IMG/VR virus record: IMGVR_UViG_3300030385_002649
Location: 186,001 to 250,000 of that record
Strand: one strand, 5' to 3'
Source: a virus
Length of the DNA stretch: 64,000 nt
A model generated the notes under the pieces. It was given only the letters and a program-made list of their open reading frames with translations, was not told the origin of the DNA and made no database searches. How positions within the stretch are numbered: position 1 is the stretch's first letter; each line of letters begins with the position of its first letter. Positions 19,174 through 27,696 of the stretch are shown piece by piece. The position numbers and the translations under genes were made by a program.

Positions 19174-19180
19174 ATAGATT

Positions 19181-19209
19181 GGCAGGCCGTCCAAAACGAA
19201 CGGCCTGCC
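19181..19209 (-). terminator. Perfect 10-bp hairpin, likely terminator
   Basis: GGCAGGCCGT and ACGGCCTGCC form a perfect 10-bp stem around a 9-base loop, just downstream of the 19242-19655 gene and upstream of the next late-type box. No long U-run follows on the minus strand, so termination may be partial; it could also be a processing hairpin. Confidence 0.6.
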
Positions 19210-19241
19210 GGGGAGGAGGTGGAGATGTGTGTTTTTTAGAC

Positions 19242-19655
19242 TTAAACGCCGGTTGTGCCGTCAGGCAACAGAGGCGTCAGAACGTCACGAGTGTCCTGGT
19301 GAAGGTCATCGTTAAGCGCACCATCTGCCTTGTTGAGGAAGCGGTCTTGTCCAATAACGACTGGGAAGTCGAGAGAACCAATACCGGCAACTGCCTCTGG
19401 CAAGGATACGACTGGCTTGAGCCCACGAACGATTGGAAGTCCTGTTCCACGTCCCTCTTGGAGGGCTGTGGTTACGACATCCGAATTGGCATCGACTGCT
19501 CTATAAGTAAGGTCTAGCGTCTCACGAGCTGGAATGCTCATTACTTGACCGCGTAGACGATTCACTAGTCCGTGAACGTTAGCGTGGCGCAAGTTTTGAC
19601 GGTAGGAACGCACGCGTCTCTTGACTAAAATGTCAACGTTTGCTGGTTGTGGCAT
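19242..19655 (-). CDS. Probable virion protein
   Basis: A 137-residue protein with a basic N-terminal third and a hydrophobic beta-rich remainder (LPIVRGLKPVVSLPEAVAGIGSLDFPVVIG). Family unknown. It is followed by a strong hairpin that separates it from the next late-type gene, so it may be an abundant late product. Confidence 0.55.
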   Translation of the reverse strand: MPQPANVDILVKRRVRSYRQNLRHANVHGLVNRLRGQVMSIPARETLDLTYRAVDANSDVVTTALQEGRGTGLPIVRGLKPVVSLPEAVAGIGSLDFPVVIGQDRFLNKADGALNDDLHQDTRDVLTPLLPDGTTGV

Positions 19656-19657
19656 GT

Positions 19658-19879
19658 TTATCTCCTAGGTGGTTTCGCACCACTATTTAAAGTATTTTTG
19701 CGAGAAATCGCAGTTTTGTTGAAATTCCTAGGTTCAGCAAGTACACCCTTGTGGACCACGATAGGCATTCCGTTCGAAACATTAACAGGGGTCAATGCAC
19801 TTCTTCCTACATTTACTGCATGGGGGCTCAGTCCGAAACCGGCACCAAATAAAGCAGTAGTTGTAGGAATGACGTTCAA
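19658..19879 (-). CDS. Small hypothetical protein
   Basis: A 73-residue protein, hydrophobic at the N-terminus and basic at the C-terminus (NSGAKPPRR). Family unknown. It ends three bases before the next gene and starts inside the previous one, so it is coupled to both. Confidence 0.5.
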   Translation of the reverse strand: MNVIPTTTALFGAGFGLSPHAVNVGRSALTPVNVSNGMPIVVHKGVLAEPRNFNKTAISRKNTLNSGAKPPRR

Positions 19880-20097
19880 AGCAACCCTTTCAATCTTCCA
19901 ATTCTAGTTTTGCTCCGATGTTTAACAATTAGATTACTTCCCTTCCGTGACTTTAATTTCTTCTTAGCGGACAATCTGGTAGAATTGGGTGTCAGAAGCT
20001 TCTTCATCTTCTGACGATCATCCAATTCTCGCATAAAGCGATGATAGTCCAGTTTAACATGTTTTCTAAACCATCTACTAAAGGGCTCAGTCGTCAA
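19876..20097 (-). CDS. Small basic hypothetical protein
   Basis: A 73-residue very basic protein (SAKKKLKSRKGSN...KHRSKTRIGRLKG), probably nucleic-acid binding. No family recognised. It shares four bases with the following gene. Confidence 0.5.
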   Translation of the reverse strand: MTTEPFSRWFRKHVKLDYHRFMRELDDRQKMKKLLTPNSTRLSAKKKLKSRKGSNLIVKHRSKTRIGRLKGLL

Positions 20098-20100
20098 TTA

Positions 20101-20586
20101 TCAACGCCTCCTATATGCAGCTTCCGCTAAAATTGTGAATTTCTTCACGTAAGAATCCATTTTATCATTGTAGAAAACATCATTTAACTCATGTAGGAGA
20201 TATTCAGTATGATGTTCGTCAAGAGCTAATGCGATTAAATCCATAGACTTAATCCTCGCCCCATATACATGATTTACAGTATGCGTTCCTTCACCGTGGC
20301 CAAACGGGTCTTCAGCGAAAACCGTCTCATCAAAGCCAAGATGTAAAATATTGAAAATATTAAGATTAGTCTCAGATTTTACGATCCGAGAGGCAGCGTC
20401 TTTAATTGATTCATTCTTTAACAATCTGCCGCCAGGAAACCAATATTGATCTTTAGCTGGTTCCTTGTCTCTTTTAATCAGTAATACTTTGTCTTCGACC
20501 ATAATGACGACATCGACGCAAACAATCGGCATTAACCGATGGATGGTTTCATACGTTTCGTCCTTTATGGGCGTGTGACCTTTCAC
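20101..20586 (-). CDS. NUDIX hydrolase, GDP-mannose hydrolase-like
   Basis: A 161-residue NUDIX protein. The box runs from WFPGGRLLKNESIKDAASRI to VKSETNL, i.e. the Gx5Ex7 part followed by R-I-V-K-S-E instead of the usual REUXEE. Loss of a glutamate in this position is typical of GDP-mannose mannosyl hydrolases, which also have the FPGGR opening seen here. It would hydrolyse a nucleotide sugar or related nucleotide in the cytoplasm; the exact substrate is not decided by sequence. It overlaps the small upstream gene by four bases. Confidence 0.8.
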   Translation of the reverse strand: MKGHTPIKDETYETIHRLMPIVCVDVVIMVEDKVLLIKRDKEPAKDQYWFPGGRLLKNESIKDAASRIVKSETNLNIFNILHLGFDETVFAEDPFGHGEGTHTVNHVYGARIKSMDLIALALDEHHTEYLLHELNDVFYNDKMDSYVKKFTILAEAAYRRR

Positions 20587-20792
20587 CCGAGCAGAAGTCT
20601 ACTATTCACACCGCGAACAGCTTGTTCGCAGATCCCGCGCTCTCTACTCTTAAAAACCGTGACCCAGGCTCCTCCTTCGAGGATTTTTATTTGATACTCA
20701 TTCACAGCAACCGAAGTGTTGCTAATTTTCTCTTCGGTAATTCTAACATTACCGCCTGCTTTTTTAATTCTATCTAGTGTCAGTGGACTCAT
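20583..20792 (-). CDS. Small hypothetical protein
   Basis: A 69-residue protein of alternating charged and hydrophobic residues, mixed alpha/beta in appearance (YQIKILEGGAWVTVFKSRERG). Unknown function; coupled to the NUDIX gene by a four-base overlap. Confidence 0.5.
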   Translation of the reverse strand: MSPLTLDRIKKAGGNVRITEEKISNTSVAVNEYQIKILEGGAWVTVFKSRERGICEQAVRGVNSRLLLG

Positions 20793-20804
20793 TGGATTCT
20801 CTCC

Positions 20805-21257
20805 TTAGTTTTGAGTTGTTTCGATGTCTAAATCTGAAAAATCGAAACAATCGTTTTCATCGATATGAACATATTTGATATCTACCAAAAACTGCACTCC
20901 ATTAACCGATTTTTTAGTATCGATCATGGCGATCATTTTAGCTAGATAGCCTAGAGGATTCTTGCTGAGCATGGCATTTAACAACCTGCCAGGCTTATTA
21001 TCCATCGTCTCGATTCTAAACATTATCTCATTTGTATCAGATATAAATGCATCGACAACGGTGTGGCTAATAAAGCTAGCTGGAATTTTCTTTAGACTTT
21101 TAAAACCAACAGTCCCGTAAACTTCACCTTCTACAACTTTCTCAATAAACGCATCAGAATTGAATAGCTTGCGTATGTTGGATCCTTTATAGATTGAAGC
21201 GGTCCACGGAGATGGAAAATCTAACGGAATATTAGTATGGATATCAAAAGTGCCCAC
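20805..21257 (-). CDS. Hypothetical protein, weak gp21-like pattern
   Basis: A 150-residue protein whose middle (ISHTVVDAFISDTNEIMFRIETMDN ... GRLLNAMLSKNPLG) resembles the N-terminal part of T4 gp21-type prohead proteases, where a strand pair is followed by a helix. No catalytic Ser/His pair is evident. A similar degenerate copy lies at 37944-38351. The relation is tentative. Confidence 0.5.
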   Translation of the reverse strand: MGTFDIHTNIPLDFPSPWTASIYKGSNIRKLFNSDAFIEKVVEGEVYGTVGFKSLKKIPASFISHTVVDAFISDTNEIMFRIETMDNKPGRLLNAMLSKNPLGYLAKMIAMIDTKKSVNGVQFLVDIKYVHIDENDCFDFSDLDIETTQN

Positions 21258-21279
21258 TAAGACCTCTAAAAGTTATGTA

Positions 21280-22074
21280 CTAATAGACTGGTGGATCCAT
21301 TTTCTCAAGGTTGAACTGCCATCGGCCACCGCTAAACTTCTTGATGCAATCGGCGTCACCAATCACTTCTTCTTTTAGCAATCCTTCTTTACTCCAACAC
21401 TTTGGATAACCTTCTACGTTCCATCTATACGTTTTCCCGCCGTTCAAGACTGATGGAGCTTGGCTCAATTCAGCTTTAGCGTCAACATTTTTCAGGAACG
21501 GTCCCTCACAAATCAAGCGAAATTTAGGCTTTATTTTGTATGCATAAGCAGCGTCAAGATCATGTTTCCCAGCGATCCTAGTACAAGCTTCAGCATCGGC
21601 CACAGCGCGGTGCCATCCAGCCAAATTGATCCCATAATCAACGCACAAGTGACCCAGTCTGCGAGAAAAGACTTTTCTAGGGAGAACTGCCTCGTGGTCT
21701 ACGTCACGTTGCGTGCATAGCCATTTCATCTTCAAAAAATCGGGCCAGGCTTTCACAACTTTAGGGTGATCATGAGGGGCGTTATGTGCCACCATATAGT
21801 CAGCCAAGTCTGCTCTAATCACTTCATAAGGATTTAAACATTCTTGATAAGTCGGCATATAAAGCGAGACTTCTCGTGGGATTTTATGCACATCAAATGC
21901 GCCTGGTGCTGATTCCCTCTCTGTTTTATAAATCATACCAAAAGTGGCTAAGACTAGCTCTCTTTCAGTATCGTAAAGAGTGAATCCGGCTTCAACGATT
22001 TCAGATTCGCCCTCTTCCCCTTCCCCTTCTTCAGTAATGCCAGTTGTTTCGGTGTCTACGCCTAGAATGATCAT
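21280..22074 (-). CDS. DnaQ-like DEDDh 3'-5' exonuclease
   Basis: A 264-residue exonuclease of the DnaQ family. Exo I is GVDTETTGI at residues 4-12, Exo II is in MVAHNAPHDH near residue 95, and Exo III is HRAVADAEA with the HxAxxD form near residue 155, so all four acidic residues are present. The C-terminal 80 residues are an accessory region not seen in the minimal fold. It would trim 3' ends of DNA or RNA in replication or nucleotide recycling. An AGTATTTAATATTCA stretch precedes the start, matching the putative early/middle box. Confidence 0.85.
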   Translation of the reverse strand: MIILGVDTETTGITEEGEGEEGESEIVEAGFTLYDTERELVLATFGMIYKTERESAPGAFDVHKIPREVSLYMPTYQECLNPYEVIRADLADYMVAHNAPHDHPKVVKAWPDFLKMKWLCTQRDVDHEAVLPRKVFSRRLGHLCVDYGINLAGWHRAVADAEACTRIAGKHDLDAAYAYKIKPKFRLICEGPFLKNVDAKAELSQAPSVLNGGKTYRWNVEGYPKCWSKEGLLKEEVIGDADCIKKFSGGRWQFNLEKMDPPVY

Positions 22075-22090
22075 TGAATATTAAATACTA

Positions 22091-22447
22091 TCAGGACATC
22101 ATGTCTTCAGGCAACTTTTTAACCCAATGTTCAGGCATCCATATGCTCCCATCCCAGAATTCTAAACGGTAATAGAGATGATCGCGACCAACGACATTAG
22201 CTGGTTGCAAGTGCCTATCATGTTCTTTATTGTCAATATACACAACAACGCCGTCTGACAACTCAGGAATGATGTCAGACGACGCTTCAAAAAAGTCTAG
22301 GTTGCCGAATTCTACATCGGCCCAGAGCGTCTGATCACAACGCTCACAAGAGACTGGAAACTTAGCGAACCCGTCCCAAAGCCTTCTGGTCTCTTCTGTT
22401 ATTTCTACATTCAGTTTTAAGTCTGCTTGACACTTTGGACATGTCAT
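22091..22447 (-). CDS. Zinc-ribbon hypothetical protein
   Basis: A 118-residue protein with CPKCQ at its N-terminus and CERCDQ about 35 residues later, a typical zinc ribbon. ATG 22447 is chosen because GAGGG lies just upstream; an earlier start at 22465 has none. It overlaps the end of the dCTP deaminase gene by 86 bases. The remainder is beta-rich. Function unknown. Confidence 0.6.
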   Translation of the reverse strand: MTCPKCQADLKLNVEITEETRRLWDGFAKFPVSCERCDQTLWADVEFGNLDFFEASSDIIPELSDGVVVYIDNKEHDRHLQPANVVGRDHLYYRLEFWDGSIWMPEHWVKKLPEDMMS

Positions 22448-23054
22448 AATCAACCCTCGATCCATATCTTTGGAGCATTTTATAATCCCATTTTACGTAT
22501 TGGCCAACCATGTTGTCAATGTCAATCCATGGGCCAGCAACCCACATTTTGCTGTTGTCCACCGTAGAAGATTCTTCCGTTTCTTCCCTAGCAGCAGTAA
22601 CATCAACTTGGCCGTGATAGCGCCCACCAATCCTATATGGCTTTTCTGTTGGATCTGGGAGCATATGGAAAACAATCTGCGCGATCCTCTGGCCTTCATA
22701 CAATCTAAACGGCAGGTGACCAGTGTTGTACAATTCCATAGTCACATTCCCACAGAAATCAGGATCAATCCAGCCTGCTAACATATGGTCGATCCCACAC
22801 CGGCCAATAGTCGATTTTAACAATAATTGGCCGGATAAATCACATGGAAATTTGAAATATTGTTGGCTGGTAAGAAGTATGAACTTACCTGGTTCCAGCA
22901 TAAATCCGTCTTCGCCTAGTTCTACTGCATCTTCTTCAAAAAGAGCGTTCTTACCTAGCGTTAGGTCATACGAACTTGGGTTCAACAGATCCCGATTGAA
23001 CGGGCTTATCATCCTTGGCCCGATCCTCAAGATTTCTTGGTAGTTTAAATGCAT
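22362..23054 (-). CDS. dcd: dCTP deaminase
   Basis: A 230-residue member of the Dcd/dUTPase trimer superfamily. Diagnostic segments are LNPSSYDLTLG near residue 25, KSTIGRCGID near residue 78, GWIDPDFCGNVTMELYN near residue 94 and GGRYHGQVDVTAAR near residue 143. Dcd deaminates dCTP to dUTP for thymidylate synthesis. The C-terminal 70 residues extend beyond the usual end and run into the next gene, so their role is unclear. It overlaps the DeoC-like gene by 89 bases. Confidence 0.88.
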   Translation of the reverse strand: MHLNYQEILRIGPRMISPFNRDLLNPSSYDLTLGKNALFEEDAVELGEDGFMLEPGKFILLTSQQYFKFPCDLSGQLLLKSTIGRCGIDHMLAGWIDPDFCGNVTMELYNTGHLPFRLYEGQRIAQIVFHMLPDPTEKPYRIGGRYHGQVDVTAAREETEESSTVDNSKMWVAGPWIDIDNMVGQYVKWDYKMLQRYGSRVDYDMSKVSSRLKTECRNNRRDQKALGRVR

Positions 23055-23736
23055 CTCGTCCCTTTTCCGAAACTTCTTTGTTAATCTCGCGAACTAGAGA
23101 CTCCGCTTGCTTAAGCGAAACATCGAATCTGCGGACGTTCTTGCTACCCTGCAAAGCCAACATCGTTTCGAGATTAACATTTCCACTCACCTTGATCGGG
23201 AATGGAACGTTATCGCTGACGATTTCTGCCAGCCTAGTTTGTTTCTCCAAGTCGATTTGTGGAGACGCAAGATTGCTATCAATTCTCAAGTGAGAAGGAG
23301 GAAAAACTTTCATGTTCTTCAAGATGCCTTCAAGCTCTTCTTCCGTAGTAGTAGCGCCGTTGACGCACCACCTCACTTCGAGGAGCGCGTTGTTCATCTT
23401 GATAAACTCATAAATAGTCTTCATCTCGTTACGAGTTTCGATCTGTGTTCTTCCAGGAGACAGCAAAATCTCAAAACCATCAGCCGCTGCAAAATCAACA
23501 TTGCTGCGATAGATCTTGTCCATGGCGAAATTTGCGCCTTTTGGGAAGTCAATCGCAGCGATGATCTTAAACTGGCCTGACCTAATCATTCTCCTAGTAA
23601 GCAACTGAGGAATGAACTCTGGTAAGGCTACAATGACTGGAATGCGATGCTTAATCGCAAAGTCGCAGACAAAATCCGCACTAGTGCGCTCGTTAAATAA
23701 GTTAAGCTCTAACTTGCTCGTTAATTGTGGCTTCAT
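22966..23736 (-). CDS. DeoC-like aldolase family protein
   Basis: A 256-residue protein with a TIM-barrel pattern like deoxyribose-phosphate aldolase: IIAAIDFPKGANFAMDKIYRS near residue 77 corresponds to the FPxG...K segment, and DFAAADGFEILLSPG to the strand that follows. The Schiff-base lysine is not certain by eye. It would act on deoxyribose phosphate or a related sugar. Its neighbours, a deoxyribosyltransferase-like gene and dcd, point to salvage of deoxynucleosides. Confidence 0.6.
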   Translation of the reverse strand: MKPQLTSKLELNLFNERTSADFVCDFAIKHRIPVIVALPEFIPQLLTRRMIRSGQFKIIAAIDFPKGANFAMDKIYRSNVDFAAADGFEILLSPGRTQIETRNEMKTIYEFIKMNNALLEVRWCVNGATTTEEELEGILKNMKVFPPSHLRIDSNLASPQIDLEKQTRLAEIVSDNVPFPIKVSGNVNLETMLALQGSKNVRRFDVSLKQAESLVREINKEVSEKGRDAFKLPRNLEDRAKDDKPVQSGSVEPKFV

Positions 23737-24328
23737 GCTGTTCCTTTACATCTGGATCTGAGTGATAGTTAGCGAAGATCCAACGAAAATTATTTACTTT
23801 CTCGTCTCCAGAATCAACTCGGGCCAAATAAGCGTACAACTCTTCCCAAGTTTGGAAAGCGTTTTTCGCAAAGTCCGCAGGGTCAATAGTGTATTGGACA
23901 GGAAGCCAAGTAGAGGCTAATCCGTCGGGAAGATGGAACAAGATTGGCTTCAACGCATCAACAGCAATCTTAATCTCTTCAAAGGTTCCAGTGGTGAACT
24001 TCTTTGGATGATGAACAATGACAAAATCTGCGGCGTTCACTTGGCGTTTGCAGAAATCCCGAATTTCACGCATCCCATTCCAAACATCGTGAGACAAATA
24101 GCCTTCAGTCACGAGAGCCTTCATGTCGTCCATATAGATCTTGGGATCAAGTTTTGCTCTCTTTGAGAGCCACGATGGCTTAACTAATGGGTTGTAGGCT
24201 TTGATGCCAAGGGGATCAAGCAAATCCTTGGTGATAACGCTACGCCAGCCGTTGGGGTTTTCAGCATGATCCACAGGACCAGCGAGGTAAGCTGAAGTGC
24301 CTCGCAATTTGTTTAAAGACTCGGACAT
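23702..24328 (-). CDS. Nucleoside 2-deoxyribosyltransferase-like protein
   Basis: A 208-residue protein opening with AYLAGPVDHAENPNGWR near residue 13, followed by AADFVIVHHPKKFTTGTFEEIKIA near residues 100-125. This is the pattern of the nucleoside 2-deoxyribosyltransferase fold, in which a glutamate of the GTxxE segment is catalytic. ATG 24328 is preceded by GGAGG; an upstream TTG is less likely. It overlaps the DeoC-like gene by 35 bases, forming a small salvage operon. Confidence 0.7.
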   Translation of the reverse strand: MSESLNKLRGTSAYLAGPVDHAENPNGWRSVITKDLLDPLGIKAYNPLVKPSWLSKRAKLDPKIYMDDMKALVTEGYLSHDVWNGMREIRDFCKRQVNAADFVIVHHPKKFTTGTFEEIKIAVDALKPILFHLPDGLASTWLPVQYTIDPADFAKNAFQTWEELYAYLARVDSGDEKVNNFRWIFANYHSDPDVKEQHEATINEQVRA

Positions 24329-24357
24329 GATATCCTCCAAGCCTTTAGATACTAGGT

Positions 24358-24687
24358 TTAGAAACCGTCGATGATCGATTCGCTAATGGTTTGGATCAAT
24401 TTTTCCTTAGAATTTTTGAAAACCTTTGGCGTCACAGTTTTTGGCTTAACTTCAGCTTTACCTGTTTGTTTGGCACCTTCATTATCGTCGAGAGACGACC
24501 TTTTCTTACGCTTTTTAGACGGATCGGCTGGACCGTCCTTGTCTTCTAGAGCGTCGTCAACATCGAACTCAGGATCGTCCATTTCATCCGCAACAGACTT
24601 AATCTTTGGACGCTTCTGCTTCTCGTTGAGAAGGTCTGGATCCTCAGTGACCATCTTGGCGATATAATCGACAAATTTGTTATTCAT
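24358..24687 (-). CDS. Charged hypothetical protein
   Basis: A 109-residue charged protein with acidic (DEMDDPEFDVDDALEDKD) and basic (KKRKKRSS) blocks, probably disordered. The start at 24687 has GGCGGAGA upstream; a longer frame to 24792 would overlap the upstream gene by 90 bases. Function unknown. Confidence 0.5.
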   Translation of the reverse strand: MNNKFVDYIAKMVTEDPDLLNEKQKRPKIKSVADEMDDPEFDVDDALEDKDGPADPSKKRKKRSSLDDNEGAKQTGKAEVKPKTVTPKVFKNSKEKLIQTISESIIDGF

Positions 24688-24701
24688 AGTGTTGTCTCCG
24701 C

Positions 24702-25745
24702 CTATTTTTGGCTTTTTTCGTCTGCCATTTTGATGATTTCTTCTACTGCAGTTTTGTGATCTAGCGTTTTGAAATATTCCATGAATGGCCATGGATTATA
24801 TGACGAACAAAACACGAATTTTTGTCTCTCTTGGGCGGTCATAGCTTTAGCGCCAGCAAGATAGAACTCAGCTTCTTTTTTGAACCTGGTTTCTCTAATC
24901 TTCGGATCCACATCCTGATTTCTTCCATAGAAGTGGAGTTTATCACTCCCAGGCGGCTTACACATATCGCACCCGAAAATGAAGATCTTATCATAGTTCA
25001 TCCAAAACGCAGTTTGCATGTTGGCGAATGTGGTAGACCTTCCGATGAAGTATCCTTTAAGGAGATCTTTAGAGAACCCCTTACCTGATTTGTTGCGTAC
25101 AAGAACTTGATTTTGGTGCCGCGCTCGTACCGACCAAGCATTAATTACCGTGCCGGTATACTGCTTAAAAATCTCCTGATTTCTAGCGAACTGGGACTGG
25201 TCGCAGAAGGCCCAATACTTAGTTGGGTGCAATCTGGGGTCTGGTTTGTTGATCGACATAAAATCGACCAAAGCATGTTGATGAAGCTTTGGCAGATCTA
25301 CCTCTAGAATAGAAGGTCCGCAAGCAACCATCACTAAAAATCTTCCTACGCCACACCCTTTTAGGCTCTGGACCTTTTCCTTATACCTGCTAAGTTCGAC
25401 TTCCTTGCTCTTCCTAACAGGCGAGGCTTTAACCCCGCGCCTGTTTTTGAGAGTGCGTTGTTGCGATTCGTTAAGTTTAACCCGGGGTTTGTTCGGTCGG
25501 ATGATGCGAACTGGCTGCACCCTTTGGTTCTTCGGTATGTTACGGTTTATAGGCTGCACGTTGGGGGTGCGGGGAGTAGGAACCTGCGGCGTCATCTTTT
25601 CGGGAGTTTTCCTAATTGATTGCCTATTTGTCTTCACGCGAACAACGTTCGGTTTGACAATTACAGGTTGAACTCCACGAGTCCCAACAAACCGTCCCGC
25701 TCTGGCTAGGCCCGGTTTTGCGGATAATCTATACTTCGATGCCAT
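24702..25745 (-). CDS. DUF115/sialyltransferase-like protein
   Basis: About 347 residues. The first 130 are rich in Arg, Pro and Asn and probably disordered. From about residue 135 the chain reads VMVACGPSILEVDL, then DFMSINKP, KYWAFCDQSQ and, near residue 250, GRSTTFANMQTAFWMNYDKIFIFGCDM. That order is seen in DUF115/MAF_flag10 and CST-I-like glycosyltransferases, which bind nucleotide sugars. An upstream GTG at 25805 is an alternative start. It may modify host or virion glycans; substrate unknown. Confidence 0.6.
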   Translation of the reverse strand: MASKYRLSAKPGLARAGRFVGTRGVQPVIVKPNVVRVKTNRQSIRKTPEKMTPQVPTPRTPNVQPINRNIPKNQRVQPVRIIRPNKPRVKLNESQQRTLKNRRGVKASPVRKSKEVELSRYKEKVQSLKGCGVGRFLVMVACGPSILEVDLPKLHQHALVDFMSINKPDPRLHPTKYWAFCDQSQFARNQEIFKQYTGTVINAWSVRARHQNQVLVRNKSGKGFSKDLLKGYFIGRSTTFANMQTAFWMNYDKIFIFGCDMCKPPGSDKLHFYGRNQDVDPKIRETRFKKEAEFYLAGAKAMTAQERQKFVFCSSYNPWPFMEYFKTLDHKTAVEEIIKMADEKSQK

Positions 25746-25822
25746 TCGAAGTATCTTTGGCCCGCCGTATTTAACCCGGTTGTGCAGCGTATCTTGTCGC
25801 CCCACATCCGCCGTGTTCTAAT

Positions 25823-26377
25823 TTAAACCGAGGCGGAGGGTTTCTTGACTGATTTTTTGAGTTTTGGCTTCGACAAAGCCGCCGTGTCGTCCAACAACTG
25901 GGGAAGCAAGGTTGACAGAATGCGACTCGACTCCGGGTGCTTATACGTTCCGCCGCCCACATCTGAGACACAGACCAAACTGTCCAAAACTCCGGGCTTG
26001 CACAAGTACTTGGTCATCAACAATTTCTTGCGTCGGTTTTTCTTGTTCATTAAAGAATATAAATGTCTAAAAATTGTTGTCGTCAAGAAGTTGAACACTG
26101 GCGCTCTACCTGGTTCGAAAACAAGTCGCTTGTCCTTAATTTTTTCGACCGTAAGGACGTATGTTTCGTGCGACAGTTCCAACCGCTCTTCTTCGTCCCG
26201 TGGGTTGAAATGGACCGCAACGCCTTGGCAGATCTTGTACACATCACTTTGGAGTCGTTCCCAAGCTAATGGACAGTCGGTTTCGAGCCATGTCGCCCAG
26301 GTCTTCTCTAATTCGTTAGAATCCACATAATGTTTTTTTGGTTTTTTCATGGTTTTAGGTTTATTAGAAATTGACAT
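25823..26377 (-). CDS. T4 gp55-like late sigma factor
   Basis: A 184-residue protein aligned by eye with T4 gp55: KKHYVDSNEL near residue 14, a helical middle with EERLELSHETYVLTVEKI, and a region-2-like block APVFNFLTTTIFRHLYSLMNKKNRRKK where gp55 has its core-polymerase and promoter-melting helix. The C-terminal 50 residues are variable. gp55-type sigmas direct host RNA polymerase to short late promoters, together with a sliding clamp. A divergent second sigma-like gene starts 116 bases away. An AT-rich GTATTTTA...ATTTGATAAGGG leader lies before its ATG. Confidence 0.7.
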   Translation of the reverse strand: MSISNKPKTMKKPKKHYVDSNELEKTWATWLETDCPLAWERLQSDVYKICQGVAVHFNPRDEEERLELSHETYVLTVEKIKDKRLVFEPGRAPVFNFLTTTIFRHLYSLMNKKNRRKKLLMTKYLCKPGVLDSLVCVSDVGGGTYKHPESSRILSTLLPQLLDDTAALSKPKLKKSVKKPSASV

Positions 26378-26387
26378 ACTTAATCCC

Positions 26388-26400
26388 TTATCAAATATAA
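26388..26400 (+). promoter_or_regulatory. Divergent AT-rich box between sigma genes
   Basis: ATCAAATATAAAA lies between the two divergent sigma-like genes. It matches the late-box core on the plus strand, about 95 bases before the gene at 26493, and could allow autoregulation. Weak evidence. Confidence 0.3.
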
Positions 26401-26492
26401 AATACGTTTACACGTACAATAATCAAAAAGCAAAAACACTAGCTTAACAGCATCTCAAGTTCACAGCAACAAAATAAGAAAGCAGCTAAACA

Positions 26493-27488
26493 ATGAGCCA
26501 AATTGCAAGAATGTTTCTCCGTGGTAGCCTCGTCAAAGTCACCGCCAAAAACCTCACGGAGAAACAGAAAAAAGAAGTGACTGAATTGATGATCGAGGTT
26601 TGGAACGACTCCCGATTAGACAACGCAAAACATGAGTTCTGCCAAGCACTCGGACGAACAATTGGCGGCGAATATTCCAACAAAGAGTTCGCCATGCAAG
26701 AAGTCTGGCTGACCCTGTGGCGAACAGCCACCGACGTCCTGTTCCATAACCCAAAACAACAAGTTATCAACAACCACATCATCCGCAAGAAACACTTCCA
26801 AACGTGTATCTTCAATTATCTTCGCCAGATCCTGACCGAAAACAAGATCCCAAAGACTAACGTAGAGCGTGAAATTGCTGGCCCAGCCAGCTACGTCGCC
26901 CAAGAAATGATTTCCTTCTTTCTTGCTAACAGCAACAGCAAGCTAGATTACGAATTTGCAGAAGACACCCAAGCCTTCTCAATCGAAACGGGTCTCATCC
27001 CCCTAGACGTTATTAAGAAGATTTGGAAGCTACAGAAGGAGTCCGCTCAGTTCGTCACTATCACCTTAGAAGACGAGAAAATTTCCATCATAACCCATGA
27101 AGACGAGAAGTATCTTACAAAGACGGTAAAGGAAAAGGTTCGCATCAAGCAAAGTTCCTTCACGGGAACAGACGAGGAAGACAATAACGGCTTCCAGCAA
27201 TATTGCGAATATCAATCCGTCAAGAAAAGAGAACGCGAAGTGGATCAAATGGTCATCGAAGACACAGTCACCGTCCTAAGAGACAGACTCCCCATCGACA
27301 CCCAGAAGGTGTTCGATATCCTCATTCACCAGCCAAAAGCCTTCCTAGAGGCTTACTACCCCCGTCGTCGCAAAGAAGTGCGGCCCAAGGAGATTCACAT
27401 CGCCGAATGGCTTGGTCTTTCCAAGGAAGATGTGGTCGACCACATCAAAGTCATTCAAGACCAAGCCGTCGCTCTCGACATTGGCTAA
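26493..27488 (+). CDS. Second sigma-factor-like protein
   Basis: A 331-residue protein with two blocks suggesting a sigma factor. Residues 70-120 (KEFAMQEVWLTLWRTATDVLF ... KHFQTCIFNYLRQILTENK) resemble region 2. The last 45 residues (PKEIHIAEWLGLSKEDVVDHI) form a helix-turn-helix like region 4. The middle 150 residues are charged and unassigned. It is divergent from the gp55-like gene and followed by two overlapping small genes. It might serve a different promoter class than gp55. The assignment is by pattern only. Confidence 0.5.
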   Translation: MSQIARMFLRGSLVKVTAKNLTEKQKKEVTELMIEVWNDSRLDNAKHEFCQALGRTIGGEYSNKEFAMQEVWLTLWRTATDVLFHNPKQQVINNHIIRKKHFQTCIFNYLRQILTENKIPKTNVEREIAGPASYVAQEMISFFLANSNSKLDYEFAEDTQAFSIETGLIPLDVIKKIWKLQKESAQFVTITLEDEKISIITHEDEKYLTKTVKEKVRIKQSSFTGTDEEDNNGFQQYCEYQSVKKREREVDQMVIEDTVTVLRDRLPIDTQKVFDILIHQPKAFLEAYYPRRRKEVRPKEIHIAEWLGLSKEDVVDHIKVIQDQAVALDIG

Positions 27489-27696
27489 GCCGGAAGACTT
27501 CCGCTCAGACGATTTAAACTGGTTCTCATCGAGTATTCGTTTTGAGAACCACGGGGGATTTTGGAGCAGGCTGAATCACAAAAGCAGCTTAACAAGCCTT
27601 TCATTGCTACGCCAATATCATACAACTTATTTTAAATGTGAATTGCGTGATGACGGAAGGATAGACACTTGGCACGCAAGTTCAGCGATTTATTAA
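27481..27696 (+). CDS. Small hypothetical protein, TTG start
   Basis: A 71-residue frame that begins with TTG overlapping the stop of the sigma-like gene and ends by overlapping the next ATG (TAATG). It reads as protein (DDLNWFSSSIRFENHGGFWSRL ... ELRDDGRIDTW). Start codon and overlaps suggest translational coupling. Function unknown. Confidence 0.45.
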   Translation: MAKPEDFRSDDLNWFSSSIRFENHGGFWSRLNHKSSLTSLSLLRQYHTTYFKCELRDDGRIDTWHASSAIY

